A stretch of DNA of 64,000 bases from Deltaproteobacteria bacterium HGW-Deltaproteobacteria-8 (GTDB lineage Bacteria; Desulfobacterota; Desulfovibrionia; Desulfovibrionales; Desulfovibrionaceae): positions 14,384-78,383 of the forward strand of contig PHAR01000001.1 of assembly GCA_002840405.1 (NCBI GenBank). The letters run 5' to 3'. Positions within the stretch are counted from its first letter, which is position 1. Every line of letters begins with the position of its first letter. Below, in pieces: positions 18,604 to 27,822 of the stretch. The position numbers and the translations under genes were made by a program. The notes below the pieces were generated by a model. It was given only the letters and a program-made list of their open reading frames with translations, was not told the DNA's origin and ran no database searches.

Positions 18604-19383
18604 CTAGATCTGCACGGCGGCGGCGGAAAATACCGGCCCGCGCGCGCAGACCTGCACATGTTTGCCTTGGCCGTCCTTGCACACGCAGCCCAGGCAGGCT
18701 CCCACGCCGCAGGCCATGGTCTTTTCCAGAGAAATCTCGGCGCGGATGTTCTTCTTCAGCGCATGGGCCTGCACGGTGCGCAGGAAGGGGGTCGGCCCGC
18801 AGGCCAGCACCAGCCCGCCGGAGTACTCGTCCATGGCGGCCTCGATGCGCGCGATGATGTCCGGCAGGTCGTCCGCCGAATGCTCCTGGACGGCATCGGC
18901 GCGCACCTTCTGCGACATGCTCGAATAGGGATAGAAGTCGATGGATGCGCGGTGGGCGAAGAGCAGGTGCAGGAACTCCGGGGTCGGGTGGTTCTCTATG
19001 TAGCCCCGGAAGGGCGCGATGCCCATGCCGCCGGCCAGGAGCAGGGTGGGGGTCTCGGGTGGGGCGCTGAAGCCGTTGCCGAGCGGCCCCCAGATGATCA
19101 CCACGTCGTCCGGGCGCAGCCGGGCCAGGCGGCTGGTGCCGCGGCCCACCACCTGGACGAAGAACGTCACTGTCTCGGCATCCACGCGGGAGATGGAGAA
19201 GGGCCGTCCCCAGGGCAGCTCCAGGCCCCAGAGCTTGGCCCGCAGCATGGCGAACTGTCCGGGCCGGTAGGATTCCCAGCCGGGGTTCTCCAGGGTCAGC
19301 TCCACAAAGTCGCTGGGCTCGTCCCAGGTGCCCAGGAAACGGACTTCCCTGACCTTGACTTCACGGCAATTTCTCTCCACCAT
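18604..19383 (-). CDS. pyrK: Dihydroorotate dehydrogenase B, electron transfer subunit
   Basis: FAD and 2Fe-2S protein that passes electrons from PyrD to NAD+. 259 residues. The FAD-binding segment is GRPFSISR near 62-70, the NAD-binding site LLLAGGMGIAPFRG near 115-128, and the 2Fe-2S ligands C-GVGAC-LGC-VC...C lie near 225-245. It is first in a two-gene operon with pyrD. GGGAG lies just before the ATG. Confidence 0.94.
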   Translation of the reverse strand: MVERNCREVKVREVRFLGTWDEPSDFVELTLENPGWESYRPGQFAMLRAKLWGLELPWGRPFSISRVDAETVTFFVQVVGRGTSRLARLRPDDVVIIWGPLGNGFSAPPETPTLLLAGGMGIAPFRGYIENHPTPEFLHLLFAHRASIDFYPYSSMSQKVRADAVQEHSADDLPDIIARIEAAMDEYSGGLVLACGPTPFLRTVQAHALKKNIRAEISLEKTMACGVGACLGCVCKDGQGKHVQVCARGPVFSAAAVQI

Positions 19384-19440
19384 ATTCTCCCTTTGTCCCG
19401 CTGGAAATTGTGGGGCTCCCCATCACCTTTCGAGGGTTTC

Positions 19441-21438
19441 TTGAACAGCACCGAATCGTTTCGACCCGAAATAATGGCTCCGGCGGGCGACCGCGCGAGT
19501 TTTCTGGCCGCCGTGGCCGCTGGCGCGGACGCCATCTACCTTGGCCTCAAGCACTTCTCCGCGCGCATGCAGGCGAAAAACTTCGGCCTGGGCGAACTCG
19601 CCGTGCTGGTGGCTTTCGCCCACGAGCGCGGGGTGCGCGTGTACGTGACCATGAACGTCCTGCTCAAGCCCGAGGACGCGCGGGCCGCTGGCGGGCTTAT
19701 GGAGCGTCTGGCGCGCATGGTCAAGCCCGACGCCCTCATCGTGCAGGACCTGGGGCTCATCACCCTGGCCCGGCAGGCCGGGTTCGAGGGTGAGATCCAC
19801 ATCTCCACCCTGGCCAACGCCACCCATCCTGCGGCCCTGCAAGTGGCCAAGGAGCTTGGCGCCACCCGCGTTGTGCTCCCGCGCGAGCTGGACCTGGACG
19901 AGGTCAAGCTCATGGCCGGGGCCTGCCCCGAGGGCCTGGGGCTGGAGCTCTTCGTGCACGGCGCGCTATGCCACTGCGTTTCCGGCCGCTGCTGGTGGAG
20001 CAGCTTCTTCGGCGGCAAGAGCGGCCTGCGCGGCCGTTGCGTTCAGCCCTGCCGCCGCTTGTACAGGCAAGGCGGGTCCAAAGGCAAGCCTGAACGGCTG
20101 TTCTCCTGCCAGGACCTGTCGCTGGACGTGGTCACCAAGCCCCTGCTGAGCGTGCCCCAGGTCACCTCCTGGAAAATTGAGGGCCGCAAGAAAGGCCCGC
20201 ACTATGTCTACTATATTGTCTCGGCCTACCGCATGCTGCGCGACAACCCGAACGACGCCCAGGCGCGCAAGTCGGCCTATTCCCTCATCGAGCAGGCCCT
20301 GGGCAGGCCCGGCACCCACGGGCGCTTCCTGCCGCAGCGGCCCTTCCCGCCGGTAGTCCCCAGCCAGGAGACAGCTTCCGGCTTTCTGGTGGCTCAGGTC
20401 AAGAAGGAGCCCGGCGGCAGTTCCTACATCCAGGCACGTATGGATCTTCTTCCCGGCGATTTGCTGCGCCTGGGCTGCGAGGACGATGCCTGGCACCAGA
20501 CCCTGCCCCTGCGCCGCCGCGTGCCCAAGGGCGGCCGCCTGGATCTGCCCCGTCCCCAGAGCGGGCATCTGCCGCCTTCCAAGGCCCCGGTGTTCCTCAT
20601 CGACCGTCGAGAGCCCGAGCTCATGCGCATCCTGGCTGACCTTGAGAAGGAACTGGCCGACCGTCCCGAGCCCCCGGAGAAGGAGGCCTCGTCCTTCACG
20701 CCCCGGAGCTTCGCCCCGCCCACCCGGCACCTGCGCCTGGACATGGGCGTGTACCGCGCCCTGCCAAAGGTTGCGGCCAAGGGCAGGGCAGGGGACACAG
20801 GCGTGTGGCTGGAGCGTTCGGCCCTGCTCGACGTGCCGCGCCCGGTCACCTCGCGCGTCTGGTGGTGGCTGCCCCCGGTCATCTGGCCCAGCGAGGAGGA
20901 GCGCTACCGCACCCTTTTGGCCGAAGCCTGCGGACGCGGGGCCAAGATGTTCGTGCTCAACGCGCCTTGGCAGGTGGGCCTGTTCGCCTCCCGCGAAGGC
21001 TTACGCTTTGTGGGCGGGCCTTTCTGCAACCTGGCCAGCGCCGAGACCGCCGCACAGTATGCGGATCTTGGCATGGAGGCGGCCTTTGTGAGCCCGGAGC
21101 TGTCTGGCGAGGAGCTCATGTCCCTGCCGCGACGGAGCCCCATCCCCCTGGGCATTGTGGTGGGCGGGTTCTGGCCGCTTGGCATCACACGCATCCTGGC
21201 CGAGGAGGTGCGCCTTGAAGAGCCCATCCTGAGCCCGCGCGGCGAGGTGGCCTGGGTGCGCAAGTTCGGCTCCAACCACTGGATCTTCCCGGGCTGGGAG
21301 CTGGACCTCTCTGGCCACCGCCGTGAGTTGGAACAGGCCGGTTACCAGACCTTTGCCACCATGCGCGAGTATTGGCCCAAGTTCCTGGACCAGAACACCC
21401 GCACCAGCGTCTTCAACTGGGACCAGGGGCTGTTGTGA
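19441..21438 (+). CDS. Peptidase U32 family protein
   Basis: 665 residues. The N-terminal 300 residues match U32 proteins: MAPAGDRASFLAAVAAGADA, then the signature ELFVHGALCHCVSGRCWWSS with clustered Cys (CVQPC). Several U32 members are now known as iron-sulfur tRNA or 5-hydroxyuridine modification or ubiquinone-hydroxylation proteins rather than proteases, so the true role is open. A TTG start at 19441 (GAGGG 4-5 bases upstream) is preferred to ATG 19474, which would cut into the first conserved strand. Divergent from pyrK. Confidence 0.85.
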   Translation: MNSTESFRPEIMAPAGDRASFLAAVAAGADAIYLGLKHFSARMQAKNFGLGELAVLVAFAHERGVRVYVTMNVLLKPEDARAAGGLMERLARMVKPDALIVQDLGLITLARQAGFEGEIHISTLANATHPAALQVAKELGATRVVLPRELDLDEVKLMAGACPEGLGLELFVHGALCHCVSGRCWWSSFFGGKSGLRGRCVQPCRRLYRQGGSKGKPERLFSCQDLSLDVVTKPLLSVPQVTSWKIEGRKKGPHYVYYIVSAYRMLRDNPNDAQARKSAYSLIEQALGRPGTHGRFLPQRPFPPVVPSQETASGFLVAQVKKEPGGSSYIQARMDLLPGDLLRLGCEDDAWHQTLPLRRRVPKGGRLDLPRPQSGHLPPSKAPVFLIDRREPELMRILADLEKELADRPEPPEKEASSFTPRSFAPPTRHLRLDMGVYRALPKVAAKGRAGDTGVWLERSALLDVPRPVTSRVWWWLPPVIWPSEEERYRTLLAEACGRGAKMFVLNAPWQVGLFASREGLRFVGGPFCNLASAETAAQYADLGMEAAFVSPELSGEELMSLPRRSPIPLGIVVGGFWPLGITRILAEEVRLEEPILSPRGEVAWVRKFGSNHWIFPGWELDLSGHRRELEQAGYQTFATMREYWPKFLDQNTRTSVFNWDQGLL

Positions 21439-22406
21439 GCGCCCCGGCAGGCTTTGCTGGACGCCCGCTTGTGGGCGTGAGCCGCTGTCTGCTGGGGGAA
21501 AAGGTGCGCTATGACGGCGGGCACAAGCTGGACCATTTTCTGGCTGAAGTATTGGGCAGGCATGTGGACTATGTGCCCGTATGCCCGGAGGTGGAGTGTG
21601 GCCTTGGCGTCCCGCGCGAGGCCATGCGCCTCGTGGGCGATGCGGAGTCCCCCAGGCTCGTGACTATCCGCTCCGGCGTGGACCTGACGGAGCGGATGCG
21701 CGGCTGGGCCGAGTCACGAGTGGAGGAGCTGGCGTCCGAGCCCCTTTGCGGCTTTGTCTTCAAGTATGGCTCGCCCAGCAGCGGAATGAGCCGGGTCAAG
21801 GTCTATCCCGAGGCGGGCGGATCGCCCTTGCTCAAAGGCCGGGGCCTGTTCGCCGCAGCCTTCATGGAGCGCTTCCCGCTCCTGCCAGTGGAAGACGAGG
21901 GCAGGCTCAACGACGACGGCCTGCGCGAGAACTTCATCGAGCGGGTCTTCGTCATGCAGCGCTGGCGCGAGCTGGAGGCCAAAGGCCTGACTCTGGGCGG
22001 CCTGGTGGACTTCCACACCCGGCACAAGCTGCTCATCATGGCCCACAGCGTGGAGCACTACCGCAGCCTGGGGCGACTGGTGGCCACGGCCCGCGAGCTT
22101 CCGGCCGAGGTCCTGCGCTCGCAGTACCTGTGCGGGCTCATGGAGGCCCTGCGCCTCACCGCCACGGTGAAGAAGCAGTCCAACGTGCTCGCCCATGTCA
22201 TGGGCTATTTCAAGCGCCAACTCTCGGCGGACGAGAAGCGTGAGCTCCTGGAAGTGCTGGATGCCTATGCCCGGGAGCTGTTGCCCCTTATCGTTCCGGT
22301 GACTTTGCTCAACCACTACGTGAGGAAATTTGACGAAGCCTATCTGGCCGGCCAGTGGTACCTGCATGCCCATCCGGCGGAGCTCAAGCTGCGCAACCAC
22401 GCCTGA
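21435..22406 (+). CDS. DUF523-DUF1722 fusion protein (YbgA-like C-terminus)
   Basis: 323 residues. Residues 1-150 match DUF523 (VGVSRCLLGEKVRYDGGHK, VCPEVECGLGVPRE, FKYGSPSSGM) and residues 160-315 match DUF1722 (DFHTRHKLLIMAHSVEHY, FKRQLSADEKRELL). The fusion is widespread. The function is not settled; DUF523 relatives have been linked to thiol or tRNA-sulfur chemistry. The GTG start overlaps the stop of the U32 gene in GTGA, so the two are translationally coupled. Confidence 0.9.
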   Translation: MSAPAGFAGRPLVGVSRCLLGEKVRYDGGHKLDHFLAEVLGRHVDYVPVCPEVECGLGVPREAMRLVGDAESPRLVTIRSGVDLTERMRGWAESRVEELASEPLCGFVFKYGSPSSGMSRVKVYPEAGGSPLLKGRGLFAAAFMERFPLLPVEDEGRLNDDGLRENFIERVFVMQRWRELEAKGLTLGGLVDFHTRHKLLIMAHSVEHYRSLGRLVATARELPAEVLRSQYLCGLMEALRLTATVKKQSNVLAHVMGYFKRQLSADEKRELLEVLDAYARELLPLIVPVTLLNHYVRKFDEAYLAGQWYLHAHPAELKLRNHA

Positions 22407-22466
22407 GCCAACAGCCTTTCCCGCCTCCTGCTACGGGGAGTCTTTGAACATGGAGGCTTACAACTC

Positions 22467-23294
22467 ATGAACAGAACTGTTCCGCAGATCCCTGTGACCG
22501 AGGCCAAGGCCTTGCTCGACGCCGCGCGTCCCGGCCAGCGCACCCTGCTCGATGTGCGCCAGGACTTCGAATATGCCGAGGGCCATCTGCCTGGCGCTGT
22601 TCTCATCCCGCTGCCCGAGCTGGCCGATCGCGCCAGGGAGCTCGACCCGGCCCTGCCTGCGGTGGTCTACTGCCGCTCGGGCGCGCGCAGCCTGGCCGGG
22701 GCCAATCTCCTGTCCGGGCTCGGTTTCCGGGACGTCGTGAGCATGCAGGGGGGCATCCTGGCCTGGGATGGGGCGCAGGCCACAGGCCCGGTTGATCTCG
22801 GCCTGGCTGCGTTGCTTCCGGCCAAAAACGCCCAGGAAATGCTGGAGCGTGCCTGGGGCATGGAGCTGGCCCTGGGCGACTACTACAGCGCCCTTGCGGG
22901 CAGGGCCGCAGAGGCCGAGGTGGCGACCCTGTTCGAGCGCCTGGCCGGGTTCGAGGAGAAGCACCGCCGGACCCTGACGGAGATATGGAAACGCCTAGAC
23001 GGCGGGGACGCAAAGGCCTTTGAGGCGCGCGCCCGCGCCCATGCGGGGTCCGACATCCTGGAGGGCGGCATCGGCGCGGTGGACTACCTGGGCCAGCTGG
23101 GCGATCCTTCAAACACTGCCGAAGCCCTGGAGCTGGCCATGGCCGTGGAGGCCCAGGCTATGGACCTCTACCTGCGACGGGCCAAGGACGAAACGGACGT
23201 TGCCCTGCGCCGCCCCCTCCTCTTGCTGGCGGAAGAGGAAAAGGCCCACCTCAAGGTGCTGGGAGCTTTCGTTGACGGCCGCAAGCGCTTCTAG
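22467..23294 (+). CDS. Rhodanese domain fused to a ferritin-like (rubrerythrin) diiron domain
   Basis: 275 residues. Residues 10-105 form a rhodanese domain with active-site Cys in VVYCRSGARS. Residues 125-270 are a four-helix ferritin-like domain with two E-x-x-H-type motifs (EEKHRRT and EEEKAHL) and paired Glu-rich helices. There is no rubredoxin domain. Rhodaneses carry persulfide sulfur, and ferritin-like diiron domains reduce peroxide, so a role in sulfane-sulfur or oxidative stress handling is likely; this is inference. Its stop overlaps the stop of the convergent EamA gene. Confidence 0.88.
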   Translation: MNRTVPQIPVTEAKALLDAARPGQRTLLDVRQDFEYAEGHLPGAVLIPLPELADRARELDPALPAVVYCRSGARSLAGANLLSGLGFRDVVSMQGGILAWDGAQATGPVDLGLAALLPAKNAQEMLERAWGMELALGDYYSALAGRAAEAEVATLFERLAGFEEKHRRTLTEIWKRLDGGDAKAFEARARAHAGSDILEGGIGAVDYLGQLGDPSNTAEALELAMAVEAQAMDLYLRRAKDETDVALRRPLLLLAEEEKAHLKVLGAFVDGRKRF

Positions 23295-24193
23295 ACGCCG
23301 CGTTTTTGCAGCAGGTTTCCGCCCAGGATGAGCACCAGCCCGGCATAGGTCGTGGCGTGGATGCTCTCGCCCAGGACGGTGCTGATGAGCAGCAGCGACA
23401 GGAACGGTGACAGGAATATCAGGTTGCCGATCCTGGCTGCGCTGGTGGTCAGGCGCAGGGCCGACAGCCAGAGCACGAAGCTCACCCCCATCTCGAACAC
23501 CCCGACGTACGCCGCAGCAAGCAAGCCCTCTGCGCTGACGGGCGGCATTTCGCTGAACAGCAGCGTGGCCCCGAGCACCAGCGGCAGGGCGAAGGCGAAG
23601 TTCAGGAACAGCGCCACCACTGGGTCCGTGGCGCTTTTGGTGTTGCCGATCCAGTACAGCGCCCAGATCAGCGTGCTGCCAAGGGCCAGGCCAACGCCCA
23701 AGGGGCTGCCGAAATCCAACGCCGCCAGGTTGCCCTGGGTGGAGAGCACCACCACGCCCGCGTAGCTCACACAGATGGCGGCAAGATCGCGGCCTGTGAG
23801 CTTCTGGCCGAGCAGGGGCACGGACAAGAGCGACAGGGTGATGGCCCAGGTGTAGTTGAGGGGCTGTGCCACCTGGGCGGGCAGCAGGGAGTAGGCCTTG
23901 AACAGGATCACATAATACAGGAAGGGGTTCAGCGCGCCGAGCAGGGCGCAACGCAGAAGCTCGCGCCGGGTCAGCCCGCGCAGCAGCGGCAACCTGCCCT
24001 GGACCGCCAGGATCAGCGCCAGGGTCAGCACGGACACGGCGTCGGCCACCAGCAGCAGCTGCAGGTGGTCCAGGTGGCGCAGGGCGATCTTGAAGGCCGT
24101 GGCCACAGTGCTCCAGATGAGCACCGTGCCCAGGCCGAAGAGATAGGCCCGCCTTTGCCGGGAGGCGTTGTCCGCAGTGGCGCTGACCGGCAC
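23291..24193 (-). CDS. EamA/DMT-superfamily membrane transporter
   Basis: 300 residues with about ten hydrophobic segments in two repeated EamA units (for example IWSTVATAFKIALRHL at the start and ALYWIGNTKSATDPVVALF in the second half). Family members export metabolites or amino acids; the substrate cannot be told. A GTG start at 24193 with AGGG six bases upstream is preferred, which places the gene 8 bp after the LOG-family gene. Longer upstream frames overlap that gene and are rejected. Confidence 0.85.
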   Translation of the reverse strand: MPVSATADNASRQRRAYLFGLGTVLIWSTVATAFKIALRHLDHLQLLLVADAVSVLTLALILAVQGRLPLLRGLTRRELLRCALLGALNPFLYYVILFKAYSLLPAQVAQPLNYTWAITLSLLSVPLLGQKLTGRDLAAICVSYAGVVVLSTQGNLAALDFGSPLGVGLALGSTLIWALYWIGNTKSATDPVVALFLNFAFALPLVLGATLLFSEMPPVSAEGLLAAAYVGVFEMGVSFVLWLSALRLTTSAARIGNLIFLSPFLSLLLISTVLGESIHATTYAGLVLILGGNLLQKRGV

Positions 24194-24201
24194 GGGATGC
24201 C

Positions 24202-24858
24202 CTAGATGACCACGTGGCGCCGGATGTGCTCCACGGCCTCCTCGTTGGAGTCGGTGAGCAGGAACAGGTCCATGTCGCGCGGGCCGCAGTAGCCGTCGGC
24301 CACCAGCCGGGTCTGGAACCAGTCTATCAGCCCGCCCCAGAAGTCCTTGCCCAGAAGCACGATGGGAAAGGCCTTGATGCGCCGGGTCTGGATGAGCACC
24401 AAGGCCTCGGAGAGTTCGTCCAGGGTGCCGTAGCCGCCGGGCAGGGCGATGTAGGCCATGGCGTACTTGATGAACATGAGCTTGCGCACGAAGAAGTAGC
24501 GGAAGTCGCAGCGCACGTTGAGGAAGGGATTGTTGCGCTGCTCCAGGGGCAGATGGATATGCAGGCCCACGGACTGGCCCCCGGCCTCGTAGCAGCCCTT
24601 GTTGCCGGCCTCCATGAGCCCGGGGCCGCCGCCGGTGATGACCGCGAAGCCGGCATTGGCCAGCTGCGCGGTGAGGTCCAGGGTCTTCTCGTACCAGGGC
24701 TCGCCGGCCTTGACCCGGGCCGAGCCGAACACGGACACGGCCGGGCCGACGTCGTTCAGGGTCTCGAAGCCGTCCACGATTTCGGAGAGGATCTTGAACA
24801 GCCGCCACGACTCCTGCATGGAGAGATCGTCGATAAGGTACTGCTTGGAGTTGGGCAT
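24202..24858 (-). CDS. LOG-family Rossmann protein (TIGR00730 type)
   Basis: 218 residues with the two signatures of the family: GGGPGLMEAGNKG near residue 75 and LPGGYGTLDEL near 145. Family members are nucleotide 5'-monophosphate phosphoribohydrolases (often mislabelled lysine decarboxylases) that cut AMP-type nucleotides to ribose phosphate and base. The ATG at 24858 has GAGGTGACA just upstream. It is probably cotranscribed with the EamA gene. Confidence 0.88.
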   Translation of the reverse strand: MPNSKQYLIDDLSMQESWRLFKILSEIVDGFETLNDVGPAVSVFGSARVKAGEPWYEKTLDLTAQLANAGFAVITGGGPGLMEAGNKGCYEAGGQSVGLHIHLPLEQRNNPFLNVRCDFRYFFVRKLMFIKYAMAYIALPGGYGTLDELSEALVLIQTRRIKAFPIVLLGKDFWGGLIDWFQTRLVADGYCGPRDMDLFLLTDSNEEAVEHIRRHVVI

Positions 24859-25043
24859 TGTCACCTCGAATGTGCGTGATTTAGTGGTTGCGGGCCTGGG
24901 CCTTCTTTGGCAAACATGTGTCAGTCCCGGCACTTCGCGCCGGGCAACCAAAGTGTACATGGAAATACGCGCAACCGGAAGAGCGTGCTTGCACCTTGTT
25001 CCGCCAAACCGGGCGCACAACCAAAGCGGGCAGAGGACAACAT

Positions 25044-26735
25044 ATGAAAATCCATTTTCTGGGCGCAGCCCAGGCTGTCACCGGTTCCTGTTACATCCTT
25101 GAGACCGCAGGCAAGCGCTTTTCGGTGGACTGCGGCATGCACCAGGGCAATGCCGAAATCGAAAAACGCAACCTGAACATGGAGAACTACCGGCCCGGCG
25201 AACTGGACTTCATCCTGGTGACCCACGCCCACATCGACCACATCGGGCTCTTGCCGCGCGTCGTGGCCGAAGGCTTCAAGGGCAAGATCTACGCCACCCC
25301 GCCCACCCGCGACCTCATGCAGATCCTGCTGCTCGACAGCGCCCACATCCAGGAGATGGAGGCCGAGCAGCACCATCGCAAGGGCATGCGCCGGGGCCAC
25401 AAGACGTCGCCGCCGCCATACGCCGCTGGCGAGCGCCGCGCCAAGGGAGCCGCCACCGCGCCCCACGCGGTGGAGCGCCGGGACGACAAGGAGCAGCCCC
25501 TGTACACCACGGCTGACGCCACCGCCACCTTCCCGCTGATCGAGGCCATCGAGTACAACAAGCCTTTTGAACCTGCGCCGGGCATCCGCGTCACCTACCG
25601 CGACGCCGGACACATTCTGGGCTCGGCCTTCATCGAGATCGAGTACCTGGAGGAGGGCAAGCCCACCAAGCTCATCTTCTCCGGCGACCTGGGCCGCCCG
25701 AACCAGCTCATCCTGCCCGATCCCAGCACGGGCGGCAGCGCGGACTACGTGTTCCTGGAGTCCACCTACGGCGACCGCGACCACAAGAGCGCCGAGACCA
25801 GCCGCGAGGAGTTGGCCGCAGCCATCGCCTACAGCTACAAGAATGGCGAGAAGGTCATCATTCCGGCCTTTGCCGTGGAACGCACCCAGCAGATCCTGTA
25901 CACGCTTTTCCTGCTGGACCAGGAGGGCAAACTGCCCAAGGACATGCCCGTGTACCTGGACAGCCCGCTGGCCATCCGGGCCACAGAGATCTTCCGCAAT
26001 CACCCGGAATACTTCGACGACGCCACCAAGGCCCTGTTGAAGCAGGGCAAGGATCCGCTGGCCCTGCCGAACCTGCGCTTCAGCCTGTCGGCTGACGAGT
26101 CCCGTGCGCTGAACACCATGACCGGTTCGGCCGTGATCATCTCGGCCAGCGGCATGGCCAATGCCGGGCGCATCCGCCACCACCTGCGCCACAACCTCTG
26201 GCGCAAGGGCGCGAGCGTTGTCTTTTGCGGCTACCAGGGCGAGGGCACGCCAGGCCGCAAGATCGTGGACGGGGCCAAGAGCATCAGCATCTTCGGCGAG
26301 GATATCGCCATCGCTGCCAAGATCTTCACCATCGGCGGGTTCTCGGCCCACGCGGGCCAGGCCGAGATTCTGGAGTGGCTCAAGACCTTCGACGGCAAGG
26401 GCACCAAGGTCATCCTCATCCACGGCGAGGTGCGCGCACTGGAGAAGCTGAGCTCGCTCATTCAGGAGCGGCTGGGCATGGAGGTGCACGTGCCCACCTA
26501 CCTGGAGGAGCTGACTCTCGAGCCTGGCAAGATCATGGTGCCTGTGGTGGACATCGAGAAGGCCCTCCCGCGCATCGACTGGGACTTCCTGCTCGCGGAT
26601 TCCCGTACACTCTACGCCGAGTTCCAGAAGCGCATGGAGCAGGCCAAGGACAAGCCCTGGGTTGCCCAGACAGAGATACGCGACCGCTTCATGGACGTGA
26701 ACCGCAAGATCGTGGAGCTGATCTCCGAGCTTTAG
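25044..26735 (+). CDS. Metallo-beta-lactamase / beta-CASP family RNase
   Basis: 563 residues. The MBL motif THAHIDHIG lies near residue 53, followed by further zinc ligands (DAGHILGSAF, FSGDLGRP), the beta-CASP block (IPAFAVERTQQILY, ISASGMANAGRI) and the C-terminal GGFSAHAGQ. Family members are RNA endo- or exonucleases. A polar, basic insertion of roughly 40 residues (near 115-150, rich in R, K and P) separates the MBL motifs and is unusual. The ATG has GAGG 7 bases upstream. It precedes rsmD by 18 bp. Confidence 0.9.
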   Translation: MKIHFLGAAQAVTGSCYILETAGKRFSVDCGMHQGNAEIEKRNLNMENYRPGELDFILVTHAHIDHIGLLPRVVAEGFKGKIYATPPTRDLMQILLLDSAHIQEMEAEQHHRKGMRRGHKTSPPPYAAGERRAKGAATAPHAVERRDDKEQPLYTTADATATFPLIEAIEYNKPFEPAPGIRVTYRDAGHILGSAFIEIEYLEEGKPTKLIFSGDLGRPNQLILPDPSTGGSADYVFLESTYGDRDHKSAETSREELAAAIAYSYKNGEKVIIPAFAVERTQQILYTLFLLDQEGKLPKDMPVYLDSPLAIRATEIFRNHPEYFDDATKALLKQGKDPLALPNLRFSLSADESRALNTMTGSAVIISASGMANAGRIRHHLRHNLWRKGASVVFCGYQGEGTPGRKIVDGAKSISIFGEDIAIAAKIFTIGGFSAHAGQAEILEWLKTFDGKGTKVILIHGEVRALEKLSSLIQERLGMEVHVPTYLEELTLEPGKIMVPVVDIEKALPRIDWDFLLADSRTLYAEFQKRMEQAKDKPWVAQTEIRDRFMDVNRKIVELISEL

Positions 26736-26753
26736 CCGGAGCCCTGGTCGGAT

Positions 26754-27359
26754 ATGTCGATGCGTGTCATTGCTGGAACATATGGCGGGCGGGAGATCCG
26801 CACCGTGGAGGGGCCGGGCTATCGTCCGGCCACGGCCAAGGTGCGCCAGGCCGTGTTCTCCATGCTCGAGGCCCGTGGCGTGGACTGGTCCTGCGCGCGG
26901 GTGCTCGATCTTTTCGCGGGCAGCGGCAGCCTGGGCATCGAGGCCCTGAGCCGAGGCGCGCAGACGGTCTGGTTCGTGGAGAAGAACCCGCGCGCGGCGG
27001 ACTGCCTGCGTGGGACCCTTCGGGACCTTCGCGTCCCGGAGTCGTGCTTCCGGGTGTTCCAGGCCGACCTGCTGAAGTTGCTCGCCCGCCCGGCCAAAGA
27101 GGCCTTTGACGTGCTGTTCATCGACCCGCCCTACGGCCTGGACCTGTTGCCCCCGGCGCTGCTCAAGGCCGTGCGCGGCGACTGGATCGCCCCCGAGGCC
27201 TTTGTGCTGGCCGAGGTCGAGGCCAGAGCCGACCTCGCGGGCAATGTCCCGGCCCAACTCATCCCGCAGACCGACAGGCTCTACGGCCAGACAAGGATCA
27301 TACTATGGCAGAACAAGATCCCAGACTCGCCATCTACCCCGGCACCTTCGATCCCCTGA
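26754..27359 (+). CDS. rsmD: 16S rRNA (guanine966-N2)-methyltransferase RsmD
   Basis: SAM-dependent methylation of G966 in 16S rRNA. 201 residues with RVIAGTYGGREI and YRPATAKVRQAVFSML at the N-terminus, the SAM site LDLFAGSGSLGIEALSRGA near 50-68, and the catalytic DPPYGLDL. The reading frame runs 55 bp past the coaD start, so the last 18 codons overlap coaD. The family usually ends near YGQTRIILW, which suggests the overlapping tail is expendable. Confidence 0.92.
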   Translation: MSMRVIAGTYGGREIRTVEGPGYRPATAKVRQAVFSMLEARGVDWSCARVLDLFAGSGSLGIEALSRGAQTVWFVEKNPRAADCLRGTLRDLRVPESCFRVFQADLLKLLARPAKEAFDVLFIDPPYGLDLLPPALLKAVRGDWIAPEAFVLAEVEARADLAGNVPAQLIPQTDRLYGQTRIILWQNKIPDSPSTPAPSIP

Positions 27360-27814
27360 CCAAGGGGCATGTGAGCCTCATCAGCCGGGGGCTCAAGGTC
27401 TTTGACCGCATTGTGCTGGCCGTGGCCAAGAGCACGCCCAAGAAGACCTGCTTCACCCTGGAGGAGCGCGTGGAAATGGCCCAGGAGGCCTTCCAGGACA
27501 AGCCGCATATCATCGTGGAGGCCTTTGACGGCCTGCTCATCGAGTATGCGCTCAAGCGCGGCGCAGGGGCCATCCTGCGCGGCCTGCGCGCGGTCAGCGA
27601 CTTCGAGTACGAGTTCCAGATGGCGCTCATGAACCGCAGGCTCTCCCGCGATGTGCAGACCGTGTTTCTCATGACGGACTACAAGTGGATGTACTTGAGC
27701 TCCACCATCGTCAAGGAGGTCGCCCTGCACGGCGGCAACGTCAAGGGTCTGGTGCCCGAGTCGGTGCTGGCCAAGCTCACCGCCAAGTACGAAGCCCTGA
27801 ACTGGGACTCCTAG
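27305..27814 (+). CDS. coaD: Pantetheine-phosphate adenylyltransferase
   Basis: Fourth step enzyme of CoA synthesis, transferring AMP to 4'-phosphopantetheine. 169 residues. The nucleotidyltransferase motif T/HxGH appears as YPGTFDPLTKGHVSL near residues 11-25 and the second motif as YLSSTIVKEVA. It starts inside rsmD and is followed 8 bp later by miaA. Confidence 0.96.
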   Translation: MAEQDPRLAIYPGTFDPLTKGHVSLISRGLKVFDRIVLAVAKSTPKKTCFTLEERVEMAQEAFQDKPHIIVEAFDGLLIEYALKRGAGAILRGLRAVSDFEYEFQMALMNRRLSRDVQTVFLMTDYKWMYLSSTIVKEVALHGGNVKGLVPESVLAKLTAKYEALNWDS

Positions 27815-27822
27815 GCCGCGCA

